From Desulfitibacter alkalitolerans DSM 16504 (lineage in GTDB: Bacteria > Bacillota > DSM-16504 > Desulfitibacterales > Desulfitibacteraceae): a stretch of 64,000 nt of DNA. The translations under genes were made by a program, and so were the position numbers. Location: the NCBI RefSeq assembly GCF_000620305.1, contig NZ_KK211100.1:742735-806734 (forward strand), written 5' to 3'. The notes under the pieces were generated by a model. That model was not told the origin of the DNA. It ran no database searches and worked only from the letters and a program-made list of their open reading frames with translations. Shown in pieces: positions 35,362 through 44,331 of this stretch. The number at the start of each line of letters is the position of its first letter. The stretch's first letter is position 1.

Positions 35362-36912
35362 TTACAGTGGTATATTATTGTGCTTTTTGGCCGGTCTTTG
35401 TTCTCTTTTTGTTATGAGCATTTCCAGGGAGTTGCTCAGGTATGGTCTTGTTAGTGCCGGGTCTATTACTGTGTCTACAAAGCCTCTCTGGGCTGCTATA
35501 AAGGGGTTGGCAAATTTTGTTCTGTATTCTTCTATTTTTTCTGTTCTTTTTTGGATTGGGTCTTCTGCTTCTTCTATGTCTTTTCTAAATATGATATTGG
35601 CTGCTCCTTCTGGGCCCATTACTGCTATTTCTGCACAGGGCCAGGCTATTACCTGGTCTGCTCCCAAGTCTTTGCTGCACATTGCCAGGTATGCTCCTCC
35701 ATAGGCTTTTCTTATTACCAGGGTGATTTTTGGTACTGTTGCTTCTGCATAGGCATGGAGCATTTTTGCTCCGTGGCGGATTATTCCTCCGTATTCCTGG
35801 TCTGTTCCTGGCAAAAAGCCTGGTACGTCTACGAGGTTTATTATGGGTATGTTAAAGGCGTCACAGAAGCGTATAAATCTTGCTGCTTTGTCTGATGCGT
35901 TTATGTCTAAGCAGCCTGCCATTATTCTTGGTTGGTTTGCTATTATTCCTATGCTTCTTCCATTTAGTCTTGCAAAGCATATTACTATGTTCTGGGCATA
36001 GAGCTCCTGGACTTCTAAAATCTGTCCGTCGTCTACTACTGTTTTTATGACGTTTCTTATGTCATAGGGCTTGTTGGGGTCTACTGGTACTATGTCTTTT
36101 AGTTTTTCTTCTGCTCTGCCTGGGTCATCTGCTGTTTCTACTATTGGGGCTTCTTCCATGTTGTTTGATGGCAGGTATGTTAGTAGTTCTTTGATTTTTT
36201 CCAGGCATTCTTCTTCTGTTTTTGCTGCAAAGTGGGCTACTCCGCTTTTTTGGTTATGGGTTATTGCTCCTCCTAGTTGTTCTGGGCTTACTTCTTCTCC
36301 TGTTACTGTTTTTATTACTTGTGGCCCTGTGATAAACATCTGGCTTGTTTTTTCTACCATGAATACAAAGTCCATTAGTGCTGGTGAGTATACTGCTCCT
36401 CCTGCACATGGTCCCATGATTACTGCTATCTGGGGTATTACTCCTGAGGCTTGGGTGTTTCTGTAAAAGATTTGTCCGTAGCCGCTTAGTGCGTCTACTC
36501 CTTCCTGGATTCTGGCTCCTCCCGAGTCGTTTATGCCGATACAGGGTGCTCCCATTTTCATGGCCATGTCCATGATCTTACATATTTTCTTGGCATGCAT
36601 TTCTCCCAGGGAGCCTCCTACTACTGTGAAGTCCTGGGCATATATGTAGACTAGTCTTCCATATACTGTTCCATAGCCTGTTATGACGCCTTCTCCTGGT
36701 GCTTCTACTTTTTCCATGCCAAAGTTTGTTGCTCTGTGGGTTACATACATGTCTAGTTCTGTGAATGTTCCTGGGTCTAAAAACTTGTCTATGCGTTCTC
36801 TGGCTGTCATTTTACCCTGGGAGTGCTGCTTTTCTATTTTTTTTGGGCCGCCTCCCTCTTTTACCTTTTCCTGCATGCTCCGTAATTCAGCTATCTTTTC
36901 TTCCATTGTCAT
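35362..36912 (-). CDS. mmdA: Methylmalonyl-CoA decarboxylase alpha subunit (carboxyltransferase)
   Basis: 516 residues of the acyl-CoA carboxyltransferase family: QHSQGKMTARERIDKFLDPG, DFTVVGGSLGEMHAKKI, GINDSGGARIQEGVDALSGY, GPCAGGAVYSPALMDF, VPGFLPGTDQEYGGIIRHGA and PEGAANIIFRKDI. It moves the carboxyl group of (S)-methylmalonyl-CoA to biotin, giving propionyl-CoA. With mmdD, C and B adjacent, this is the sodium-pumping decarboxylase and not a carboxylase. Glutaconyl-CoA or malonyl-CoA substrates are less likely but possible. It is the first gene of the operon. Confidence 0.93.
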   Translation of the reverse strand: MTMEEKIAELRSMQEKVKEGGGPKKIEKQHSQGKMTARERIDKFLDPGTFTELDMYVTHRATNFGMEKVEAPGEGVITGYGTVYGRLVYIYAQDFTVVGGSLGEMHAKKICKIMDMAMKMGAPCIGINDSGGARIQEGVDALSGYGQIFYRNTQASGVIPQIAVIMGPCAGGAVYSPALMDFVFMVEKTSQMFITGPQVIKTVTGEEVSPEQLGGAITHNQKSGVAHFAAKTEEECLEKIKELLTYLPSNNMEEAPIVETADDPGRAEEKLKDIVPVDPNKPYDIRNVIKTVVDDGQILEVQELYAQNIVICFARLNGRSIGIIANQPRIMAGCLDINASDKAARFIRFCDAFNIPIINLVDVPGFLPGTDQEYGGIIRHGAKMLHAYAEATVPKITLVIRKAYGGAYLAMCSKDLGADQVIAWPCAEIAVMGPEGAANIIFRKDIEEAEDPIQKRTEKIEEYRTKFANPFIAAQRGFVDTVIDPALTRPYLSNSLEMLITKREQRPAKKHNNIPL

Positions 36913-37207
36913 AGTATCTCTCCCCGTTTTTAAGTATTAACCTATTCTTACATTTTCGCTAAAAAATCATTGCCTGGTATTCATATCTGCTGCAACATTT
37001 ATATTATAAGTAAAATTATAACAATATATTTTTTGAAGAAAAATTTTTAACAGATTTGAGATTAAACAGCACATAGTTCCCATCTTTGAAAGTTGGGGGC
37101 TTGATTTATATATTTAATATTTATAAGTACAATAAAAATACAAAAATCTCCTCTTTATTTTTTAAAAAATACTGGTATGTTTTGCTTACAACAGCTTATA
37201 ACATAAA
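36913..37207. other. Intergenic region upstream of mmdA
   Basis: AT-rich; it must contain the mmd operon promoter, but no element is clear. No gene is supported. Confidence 0.4.
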
Positions 37208-37237
37208 AAAATCCCTATCCAAGTATGGTAGGGATTT
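37205..37237 (-). terminator. Terminator of the Nudix gene
   Basis: AAATCCCTA pairs with TAGGGATTT (11-base loop); on the minus strand the hairpin ends in a run of Ts. Confidence 0.8.
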
Positions 37238-37249
37238 AAGCAGACTTAT

Positions 37250-37657
37250 CTAAGATATGAGTGATGGCCCACACCCAGAGAATACGCTTATCTTGTTTAT
37301 TATTCTCTTATCACTTTCAGAAAATACAAATTTGCCCGATCTTAATTCATCCAGGGTTAACCACTTAAAATCATTATAATGCCTTGCTTCAGGCTCTCCA
37401 AAATGACGAACACACAAATAGGCTAATATAAAGATTTGTTTGCCTTCAGCCACATGGGATACTACTTTAAAAATATCCAGAATGGTAATTTCAATTCCCA
37501 ACTTCTCCTTAACACTTCGTATAAGGCCTACTTCTGGATCTTCTCCAGGAGTTAGTCCTCCCCCTGGAAATTCCCATAAACCTTCACCATGAGACTGACT
37601 TATCAAAAACCTATTGTTTTCCTCTAAAATAGCAACATTTATTACTAAAGTCTCCAT
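37250..37657 (-). CDS. Nudix hydrolase with a degenerate Nudix box
   Basis: 135 residues from ATG 37657 (AGGAG 7 bases upstream). The Nudix fold is evident: LVINVAILEENNRFLISQS, WEFPGGGLTPGEDPE. The box reads G-x5-E-x7-RSVKEKLGI where REUxEExGU is expected: the first Glu after Arg is Ser, and the metal-binding EE pair is E-K. Activity may therefore be changed or lost. It resembles MutT/ADP-ribose-type enzymes in layout, but the substrate is not predictable. Confidence 0.8.
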   Translation of the reverse strand: METLVINVAILEENNRFLISQSHGEGLWEFPGGGLTPGEDPEVGLIRSVKEKLGIEITILDIFKVVSHVAEGKQIFILAYLCVRHFGEPEARHYNDFKWLTLDELRSGKFVFSESDKRIINKISVFSGCGPSLIS

Positions 37658-37821
37658 ATCTCCACTCCTATATATTGACTTTCTTTTATTCATGACAAGA
37701 ATAAATTCTGTATCAATAAATTCTACATCACTACACTAATTACCTTTTTTTATTGTAAGATTCACCAGAAAACCTTGTATGAGGGAGACTGCAAGACCTC
37801 TCAAAATCAGCCAGCGGAACC

Positions 37822-37847
37822 GTCCCCCTGGCTAGTCCCCCTGGCTA
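37822..37847. repeat. Direct repeat of 13 bases at the HesB-like 3' end
   Basis: GTCCCCCTGGCTA occurs twice in tandem (37822-37834, 37835-37847); the second copy contains the stop codon of the HesB-like gene. With AGCCAG just below, it can form a hairpin (AGCCAG/CTGGCT) that could act as a terminator. The core GGGGGACGGTTCC resembles an intergenic motif common in Firmicutes. Confidence 0.6.
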
Positions 37848-38117
37848 AAAGCCTTCTATAACAAATTGTTTAAAGGGTCCCACTCCCTTAACATCAATTT
37901 TAATATCTCTTTCTGTTACTTCATCTTTAGGCATGTAAACAGTTATGCCTTCAACTTCAAAAGCGCTGTAATCCTCTGGACTTTCCGGTTTACCTGCAAG
38001 CACGGCAGGCTTAACATATGTACCTGCTCAACTGCGGGCAATTTCTTTTTTCAAAACTATTTCATTAGTTTTTTTCTCTATTAATGCCTTGGCACTTGGG
38101 GATATGCTAATTATCAT
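37845..38117 (-). CDS. HesB/IscA-like selenoprotein (in-frame TGA = Sec30)
   Basis: Reading through one TGA (38028-38030) gives 90 residues: MIISISPSAKALIEKKTNE, then KKEIARS-Sec-AGTYVKPAVLAG, then FEVEGITVYMPKDEV. The layout is HesB-like: an N-terminal helix, a strand ending in the first Cys position (G-C-S-G in IscA/HesB) and a C-terminal extension. Sec lies at that Cys position. HesB-like selenoproteins are a known prokaryotic selenoprotein family. ATG 38117 is 7 bases after AGGAGG; the ATG at 38123 is too close to it. Two competing hairpins follow the TGA. Function: thiol/selenol chemistry or Fe-S handling, unproven. A nonsense-mutated pseudogene is the alternative, but the rest of the frame is clean. 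Confidence 0.82.
37993..38009 (-). promoter_or_regulatory. Candidate SECIS hairpin of the HesB-like gene
   Basis: On the mRNA strand, CCUGC-CGUGCUU-GCAGG begins 18 bases after the UGA; the 7-base loop contains GU. The GCAGG immediately after the UGA could pair with the same CCUGC instead, giving a competing fold. Confidence 0.65.
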
Positions 38118-38287
38118 GTTCATGCCTCCTTTGAATTTAATTTGCTCTATTTAGATTATTATAGATACTTTCCATGGTCAGCTGAATTATTCCTGCAGTC
38201 CTTTATAAAGATTTCATGAAGATTACTAAAGGATAACCTTCATTACGCTTATTACTAGCTTCTCCAGATTAGTTAAAAACATTTGTC

Positions 38288-39952
38288 CTACTTTGGGGTT
38301 TTTCCAGACCACACACTGTAACCACCACTAAGGCTTTTCACATTAAATCCATGATGTTTTAGGATTTTATAGGCAAGGTATGAACGATAGCCTATACCAC
38401 AATAGATTACTATGGGAACATCCTTATCCAAATCTTCGAACCACTCACGGATTTCATCTACCGGCATTATATCCGTATTTGGAATACGTCCCATCATATC
38501 AATGTCAGATATGCTTCGACAGTCTACCACCTGCAATTCTTCTCCTCTTCCCAGCAGCTCATTAAATTCATTAATATTAATTGTTTCAACTTCTCCTCGC
38601 ATTAGATTGGCGGCCACCATTCCGGCAATTATTACAGGATCCTTGGCAGATGAAAAGGGAGGAGCATAAGCAAGGTCCAGGTTTTCCAAATCATCAACAG
38701 TTAAATTAGCATAAATTGCCGTTGCCAATACATCTATTCGTTTGTCAACACCCTTTGCTCCCACAATTTGGGCACCCAAAATACGACCTGTGCTCTTTTC
38801 AACTAACAGCTTAATTATCATCCATTCAGCTCCAGGATAATACCCTGAGTGACTCTTGGTTGCCGAGTAGGATATAAAATAGTCAATCTTTTCTTTGGCA
38901 ATTTCCTTTTCCGACAACCCTGTTTTTGCTGCTACCATGTCAAATATCTTAACAATAAATGTTCCAAGAACTCCCTTAAATTTAAGCTTTCCTCCAGCTG
39001 CATTAGCTCCTGCAACTCTACCCTGCTTATTTGCCGGCCCTGCTAGAGGCATTCTCACCTTTTTACCAGTTACCAGGTGTGTACTTTCAACAATATCGCC
39101 AGCCGCATATATATGAGGATCATTAGTCTGCATATAATCATTTACTACAACCCCACCAGCACTACCAATTTTTATACCGGCATCCTCTAATATTTGCAGG
39201 TTGGGCTTAACTCCTATGGATACTACTACTAGATCTGTTTCAATGGAAGTGCCAATATCAAGAACAGCCTTTTCAACTTTTCCATCACGGCCCTCAAACC
39301 TTGCAACTCCTTGACCAAGAATTAGCTTAACATTTCTTTCCTCAAGCTCTGTTTGCAGCTTCTTAGTCATCTCATGATCTATGGCTGGCAAAATCTGCTT
39401 ATCCTTCTCAATTAAGGTTACTTCTAGACCCCTGTTAACAAAAGCCTCAACCATTTCCAACCCAACAAACCCTGCACCAATTACAGCTACCTTTTTAATG
39501 GCATGGCTTGAAATAGCCTGCAAAATATTATCCATGTCCTGAACAGTCCATAAATTATAGATGTTTTCCAGGTCAATTCCTGGTATTGGAGGCTTTAAGG
39601 AGCTTCCCCCTGTTGCTACAATGAGCTTGTCATAGCTCTCCCAAAAGGTTTCTCCCTTTGTGTGGTTTATAACCTGAACCTTTCTATTTGCTCTGTCTAC
39701 CTTAATTACCTCATGATTTATCCTGGCGTCAATGTTATACCATTTCTTAAATCTATCAGGTGAAACTAAGAACAGATTATCCCTTTCTGCAATCTGACCC
39801 CCAATGTGATAGGGCAAGCCACAGTTGGCAAAGGATACATATGCAGTGCGCTCAAACATAATAATCTCAGCAGTTTCATCTACCCTTCTAGCCTTGGTAG
39901 CCGCTCCTGCTCCACCAGCTACTCCTCCTACTACTACTATTTTTCTTTTCAC
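38288..39952 (-). CDS. CoA-disulfide reductase-like FAD enzyme with C-terminal rhodanese domain
   Basis: 554 residues. Residues 1-450 are a pyridine-nucleotide disulfide reductase: FAD motif VVGGVAGGAGAATKARR, single redox Cys in SFANCGLPYHIGG, NAD motif AVIGAGFVGLEMVEAF, and YAAGDIVESTHLVTG. Residues about 455-554 form a rhodanese domain with active-site loop YCGIGYRS. Such CoADR-RHD fusions reduce CoA disulfide, polysulfide or CoA persulfide with NADH, and link to sulfur metabolism or redox balance. The HesB-like selenoprotein gene follows 170 bases downstream; any link is speculative. Confidence 0.92.
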   Translation of the reverse strand: MKRKIVVVGGVAGGAGAATKARRVDETAEIIMFERTAYVSFANCGLPYHIGGQIAERDNLFLVSPDRFKKWYNIDARINHEVIKVDRANRKVQVINHTKGETFWESYDKLIVATGGSSLKPPIPGIDLENIYNLWTVQDMDNILQAISSHAIKKVAVIGAGFVGLEMVEAFVNRGLEVTLIEKDKQILPAIDHEMTKKLQTELEERNVKLILGQGVARFEGRDGKVEKAVLDIGTSIETDLVVVSIGVKPNLQILEDAGIKIGSAGGVVVNDYMQTNDPHIYAAGDIVESTHLVTGKKVRMPLAGPANKQGRVAGANAAGGKLKFKGVLGTFIVKIFDMVAAKTGLSEKEIAKEKIDYFISYSATKSHSGYYPGAEWMIIKLLVEKSTGRILGAQIVGAKGVDKRIDVLATAIYANLTVDDLENLDLAYAPPFSSAKDPVIIAGMVAANLMRGEVETININEFNELLGRGEELQVVDCRSISDIDMMGRIPNTDIMPVDEIREWFEDLDKDVPIVIYCGIGYRSYLAYKILKHHGFNVKSLSGGYSVWSGKTPK

Positions 39953-40242
39953 AAATAAATACCTCCTGACATTGATAATTTATCTAAAATTATTATTCTC
40001 CCAATGCTTTTACCAGTTTCATTTTATTTCCACTACCTCTATTCTACTACCCAAAATTATTATTTCAACTGTAGATGGCAAATATCCTGTATAAGAATGA
40101 CGAATAATTCTTATAGTATTGCTTTATTAATAAATCAAGTTTAAGAATATAAAGGATTTCATTGGTCTTAAATAGAATAATATTTGTTAAACTGCTTTTT
40201 ATAACTTTATTTTAAATTCTATTTTCTAGGAGATGAGGCAGC

Positions 40243-41385
40243 GTGAAGAAAACTACAGTAATAGTACTTTTCATTATAGTTTTACTTATTCCCTCTCTGG
40301 GGCAAGCTAATGATATACAGGGCAGCGGCAATTATGACGATATATTAGAGCCTGTAATGGCACGAGCCAAAATTATTGATATGCTTTATGAAAACGAGGG
40401 AGATTATGGCTTTGTACATCAGGTATTTGTTGCAGAAATTGTAGCAGGTCCATTTAAGGGAGAAACTGTCCTGGTTGAAAATGCCTTTTCGGGCAATCCT
40501 GCAATGGATATGATTATCCATCCTGGCGACAAGGTCATTCTGGCAATGGAGGTAATAGATAATCAAATTGCTGCAGCTTACCCACAAGATTTTTATAGAG
40601 AATTTCATATTTATCTTCTAATTGGTATATTTATTTTAGTCTTATTGGCTGTCGGGCAGTTAAAGGGCTTAAAAGCCATTTTCACTCTTGGTATTACAGT
40701 ATTCCTCATTGCAAAGGTCATGCTGCCTGCAATGCTTAAGGGATATGATCCACTGATGCTGGCCATTATCATCTCAGTAGTGGTTACCACCATAACGCTG
40801 GTAATTATTGGTGGTTTAACCCCTAAAACCTTTGCAGCTATTCTTGGTACCACAGGGGGAGTTTTAGTAGCGGCCTTTATCTCCCTATGGGTTGGTCATG
40901 CTGCCAAGCTGACTGGGCTAAGTGGTCAGGAAGCTCAAATGCTCATGTATATTGCAGATAGTGTGGGCTTTAACTTTAAAAATTTGCTTTTTGCCGGTAT
41001 TATAATCGGGGCTCTTGGTGCCGTAATGGATGTGAGCATGTCCATTGCATCTGCAATGGACGAAATAAAGCTTAATAACCCATCTATCTCAAAAGCTAGA
41101 TTAATACAGTCTGGAATGAATGTTGGCAAGGATATTATGGGCACCATGACAAACACTTTGATTCTAGCTTATACAGGAACATCCATACCACTGCTGCTTT
41201 TATTCCTTGCTTATCAACAGTCATATCTAAAAATAGTTAACATGGACTTTATAGCTACTGAGTTTGTAAGGGCGTTGTCAGGCAGCATTGGACTTGTATT
41301 TGCCATTCCCATAACTGCTCTGGTAAGTGCGGCATTAACAAGGGCCTCATCATCTAGAAAGAAGTCCAAGGATATTTCAGCATAA
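40243..41385 (+). CDS. YibE/F-family membrane protein
   Basis: 380 residues from GTG 40243 (AGGAGATGAGG upstream). Signal-like helix, then an extracytoplasmic segment of about 100 residues (YGFVHQVFVAEIVAGPFKGE), then about seven membrane helices (FHIYLLIGIFILVLLAVGQ; GGLTPKTFAAILGTTGGV; GIIIGALGAVMDVSMSIASA; MGTMTNTLILAYTGTSIPL), which match YibE/F proteins. The function of the family is not established. It is a single-gene unit. Confidence 0.88.
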   Translation: MKKTTVIVLFIIVLLIPSLGQANDIQGSGNYDDILEPVMARAKIIDMLYENEGDYGFVHQVFVAEIVAGPFKGETVLVENAFSGNPAMDMIIHPGDKVILAMEVIDNQIAAAYPQDFYREFHIYLLIGIFILVLLAVGQLKGLKAIFTLGITVFLIAKVMLPAMLKGYDPLMLAIIISVVVTTITLVIIGGLTPKTFAAILGTTGGVLVAAFISLWVGHAAKLTGLSGQEAQMLMYIADSVGFNFKNLLFAGIIIGALGAVMDVSMSIASAMDEIKLNNPSISKARLIQSGMNVGKDIMGTMTNTLILAYTGTSIPLLLLFLAYQQSYLKIVNMDFIATEFVRALSGSIGLVFAIPITALVSAALTRASSSRKKSKDISA

Positions 41386-41499
41386 CGGCAACAGCTAATT
41401 ATTTATGATAAAATTGAAAAATAATAATATTAGATAATTTCACTTACGTAAAATAAAGTATATAATGGAAATGAAAAATTAACAGAAGGGGGAAGAAAA

Positions 41500-42357
41500 A
41501 TGTCATTAAAAGAGAAAATAGCTTTGATTACTGATACTTCTTGTGACCTGCCGCAAGATACAATTGACAAATACAACATTCACTTGCTTCCATTAAAAAT
41601 AATATATCCAGATAAAGAATATGATGATAGATTAGAGATTTCACCAGAGGAGATATATTCAAGGTTTCCGGAAGAAATACCAACCACCTCTATGCCTTCC
41701 AGGGACACTGCAGCAAAGCTGTTTGAAGACCTACGTGCTCAAGGCTACCAAAAGGTTCTGGCTATATTATTGTCAAGTGGTTTAAGTGCTACATATGAAA
41801 TGGTAGAAAACCTAAGAAAAGAATTTACGGATATGGATATCAGGGTAATCAATTCCAAGTCCCTTTCCATGGGGTTAGGCTTTCTTGTAGTAGAAGGGGC
41901 CAAGCTTCTGGAGGAAAAGAAAATGCAATTTGAAGAAATTGTTCAAAGTTTGAAAAGGGCAAGTGAAAAAATAAAGGTTTTTTATGCTATTCCTACTTTA
42001 GAGTATTTACGTAAGGGTGGCAGGATTGGACTAGTCTCAGCTACACTTGGTTCCCTAATTGATTTGAAACCAGTTATATCCATTAATGAAGAGGGCAAGT
42101 ATTATTCTCATGCCAAGGTAAGAGGCAGGAAAAAATCCGTTGCCAAGATTATTGAACTGGTTGAAGAACTAACTAATAACAAAAGGATAAATATAGCTGT
42201 CATGCATGGTGATGCAGAGGAAGAAGGCCTTAAAATCAAAGAACACTTTGAGAAAAAATCAAATGTAGAGGAACTGTTTTTCAGCCAAATAAGTCCTGCT
42301 CTAGTTGTGCATACTGGTCCGGGGTTAGTTGGTGTATGTTATCAGTTAATTGACTAG
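41500..42357 (+). CDS. DegV-family fatty-acid-binding protein
   Basis: 285 residues: N-terminal ALITDTSCDLPQDTIDKYNI, then PTTSMPSRDTAAKLFE, LSSGLSATYEMVENLRKEF and AIPTLEYLRKGGRIG, the DegV pattern. Members bind fatty acids and pass them to the FakA kinase for phospholipid synthesis in Gram-positive bacteria. A fakA-type gene is not in the window. The stop is TAG, and a strong terminator follows. Confidence 0.92.
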   Translation: MSLKEKIALITDTSCDLPQDTIDKYNIHLLPLKIIYPDKEYDDRLEISPEEIYSRFPEEIPTTSMPSRDTAAKLFEDLRAQGYQKVLAILLSSGLSATYEMVENLRKEFTDMDIRVINSKSLSMGLGFLVVEGAKLLEEKKMQFEEIVQSLKRASEKIKVFYAIPTLEYLRKGGRIGLVSATLGSLIDLKPVISINEEGKYYSHAKVRGRKKSVAKIIELVEELTNNKRINIAVMHGDAEEEGLKIKEHFEKKSNVEELFFSQISPALVVHTGPGLVGVCYQLID

Positions 42358-42376
42358 GATATTTGTCGATTTTTTG

Positions 42377-42408
42377 AAAAGCTGCAGGTATATTCTGCAG
42401 CTTTTTTG
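42377..42408 (+). terminator. Terminator of the DegV gene
   Basis: AAAGCTGCAG pairs with CTGCAGCTTT (7-base loop), followed by TTTTTT. Confidence 0.88.
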
Positions 42409-42552
42409 CTTATTGTGCAGCATTTTCAAGTAAATTTTAGCATTTTAAACTTAATTGCCGTCTTAATAAAAATTTTCCTTGAAAAATGAACCAAATGGCC
42501 TTAAAATACTCTTGTTGCCATAATACATGCAAAGAATTTAGGAGGGACTCAT

Positions 42553-43632
42553 TTGAAAAATACAATACTATTTATTTACAATTGGGTAGAAAATAAAGCT
42601 GATCAATTTATAGAATGTGCCACTAAAACTACAGTTGATTGTATCAAAAATGCCCTTAACCTAAGCGGTTTTGAAGTTATACCACTTAACCTATATAATA
42701 TTGCTCAGCTTCGTGACTCAATTAAACAGATTAATCCAACCCTTGCCTTTGTAATTGCTGAAGGCTTTTTGGACAATCCAGAAACATTATTTGATGGTTC
42801 TGGTTCTACCCTGATAAGAGAAATATTAGCAGAAATGAATGTACCCTACACTCATTCAACACCATCTGGAATGATAAACTGCCGGAACAAGGATATAACC
42901 TATAAAATTCTCCGTGAAACCAATGTTCCAGTTCCTGATTCATTTGTTTTACCGAATGCCACCCTCTTTAAAAACTACATAAATGATATTGAGGAAACCA
43001 TAGCTTACCCAATGTTTGTTAAACCTACCGGAGGCGGTAATAGTATTGGAATAGACAACAGCTCCATAGTATATAACAGACATGAACTGCAGGCCAAAGT
43101 CAATGGTCTAACAGCTCTGATTGGTGATAGTTCTATTATTATTGAAACCTTTTTATCTGGAAGGGAGTATACTGTAGGCGTCATGGGTAATTTCACCACT
43201 ACTGTTCTGCCCGTGATAGCTTTTCCAAAGGACTACCAGGTCAGGAGCTATAAAATAAAGAAAACTGAATCTAAAGATAAAAATAATATTGAAGTATTTT
43301 TTTACAACGATCCCCTATATCAAAAGGTTTGTCCTATAGCCTTAAATACCTTTTCGGCACTAAAGGTTAATGATGTAATAAGAATTGATATAAAAGAGGA
43401 TTCCCTTGGTAATCCCATGGTCATTGACGTAAATGGTAGTCCCTCATTAGCTCCTGGAGGCTCTTTAGCTTTTATGGCCCAGAACATGGACATTTCCCAT
43501 GGCGAGTTAATAAACATGCTCCTTTGGGAAAGCATGCAGCGCTTTAAAATTAACCCAACCCCTGAACTTTTAAGAGTAAAAGAAGGAATTAACCTTAGAA
43601 TCAAACATTACAGCGAAAACTTTGTGGCATAA
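42553..43632 (+). CDS. D-alanine-D-alanine ligase-like ATP-grasp protein
   Basis: 359 residues from TTG 42553 (AGGAGGGA upstream). ATP-grasp pattern: EGFLDNPETLFDGSGSTLIR, GMINCRNKDITYKILRETNV, YPMFVKPTGGGNSIGIDNSS, IIETFLSGREYTVGVMG and RIDIKEDSLGNPMVIDVNGS, with the metal-binding Glu/Asn near the end. It is related to Ddl (D-Ala-D-Ala ligase) but lengthened by about 40 residues and divergent at the N-terminus. It may join other D-amino acids or a different carboxylate and amine. No mur or van genes are adjacent, so I leave the substrate open. Confidence 0.8.
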   Translation: MKNTILFIYNWVENKADQFIECATKTTVDCIKNALNLSGFEVIPLNLYNIAQLRDSIKQINPTLAFVIAEGFLDNPETLFDGSGSTLIREILAEMNVPYTHSTPSGMINCRNKDITYKILRETNVPVPDSFVLPNATLFKNYINDIEETIAYPMFVKPTGGGNSIGIDNSSIVYNRHELQAKVNGLTALIGDSSIIIETFLSGREYTVGVMGNFTTTVLPVIAFPKDYQVRSYKIKKTESKDKNNIEVFFYNDPLYQKVCPIALNTFSALKVNDVIRIDIKEDSLGNPMVIDVNGSPSLAPGGSLAFMAQNMDISHGELINMLLWESMQRFKINPTPELLRVKEGINLRIKHYSENFVA

Positions 43633-43726
43633 TCAATAATTTATTAATTCTAGAGGAAAAAGGAGAGAAAAATAGAAGTCTACTAGTATAGATGTATTGC
43701 AAATTTATTTCAAGGGGGTCTTGGTT

Positions 43727-44317
43727 GTGAAAAAGTTTCTTTATATTCTACTAGCCATGCTTTTGTTATTTTCTCCAGCTGCTTTGGCCAATGATGAAAC
43801 AAATGGTACTCCTGAGGAAGGCACCATTCAAGAAAGCACCAATCAAGAAGAAAGCACTGCACAGCAGAATAATCAAACTTCAACAAAAGACCAGGAAGCA
43901 AGCAGTATTGAAAGGCAGCAAATCAAATGGGAAGCCATGAACGAAATGCAAATAGCATTGTTTATTATTAACAAGCAAATTGATTATTTAATGGACAGAA
44001 TTGAGGACAATGACAATAGAATCAAACAAATGGCTGATACATATGAGGAACGACTAAAAAAAGAAATATCCAGAAACCAGGAACTAACGGAAAAGTACGA
44101 GGAAAAAATTAATGAACTTGAGCAGAATATAGGTGAATACAGGAGTAATGTTTCCCAGCTAGAAAGAGATATGGCCATTTTTGCAAGTGAAAGTGGCTTG
44201 TATCTAAAAATCTTACTTGGATTTCTTGCAGGCTCCATCTTTGGAGTAATATTAGCAGGATTACTTCAGTTGTGGAAGAAAGGCTCCGGTTCAAAAAATA
44301 AGTCTGCATCAGCTTAA
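43727..44317 (+). CDS. Secreted coiled-coil protein with C-terminal membrane anchor
   Basis: 196 residues from GTG 43727 (AAGGGGG 8 bases upstream). Signal peptide FLYILLAMLLLFSPAALAND; a Gln/Glu/Thr/Ser-rich segment (about 22-60); a long coiled coil (about 75-155, DRIEDNDNRIKQMADTYEER, then RNQELTEKYEEKINELEQN); then a membrane helix (LYLKILLGFLAGSIFGVILA) and a basic tail. The family is unrecognised. It converges on an L,D-transpeptidase gene and shares its terminator, so a cell-envelope role is plausible. Confidence 0.6.
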   Translation: MKKFLYILLAMLLLFSPAALANDETNGTPEEGTIQESTNQEESTAQQNNQTSTKDQEASSIERQQIKWEAMNEMQIALFIINKQIDYLMDRIEDNDNRIKQMADTYEERLKKEISRNQELTEKYEEKINELEQNIGEYRSNVSQLERDMAIFASESGLYLKILLGFLAGSIFGVILAGLLQLWKKGSGSKNKSASA

Positions 44318-44331
44318 GATGCAGACTTATT
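44297..44331. terminator. Bidirectional terminator between convergent genes
   Basis: AATAAGTCTGCATC pairs perfectly with GATGCAGACTTATT (14 bp, 7-base loop), T-rich on both sides. The TAA stop of the coiled-coil gene lies in the loop. Confidence 0.9.
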
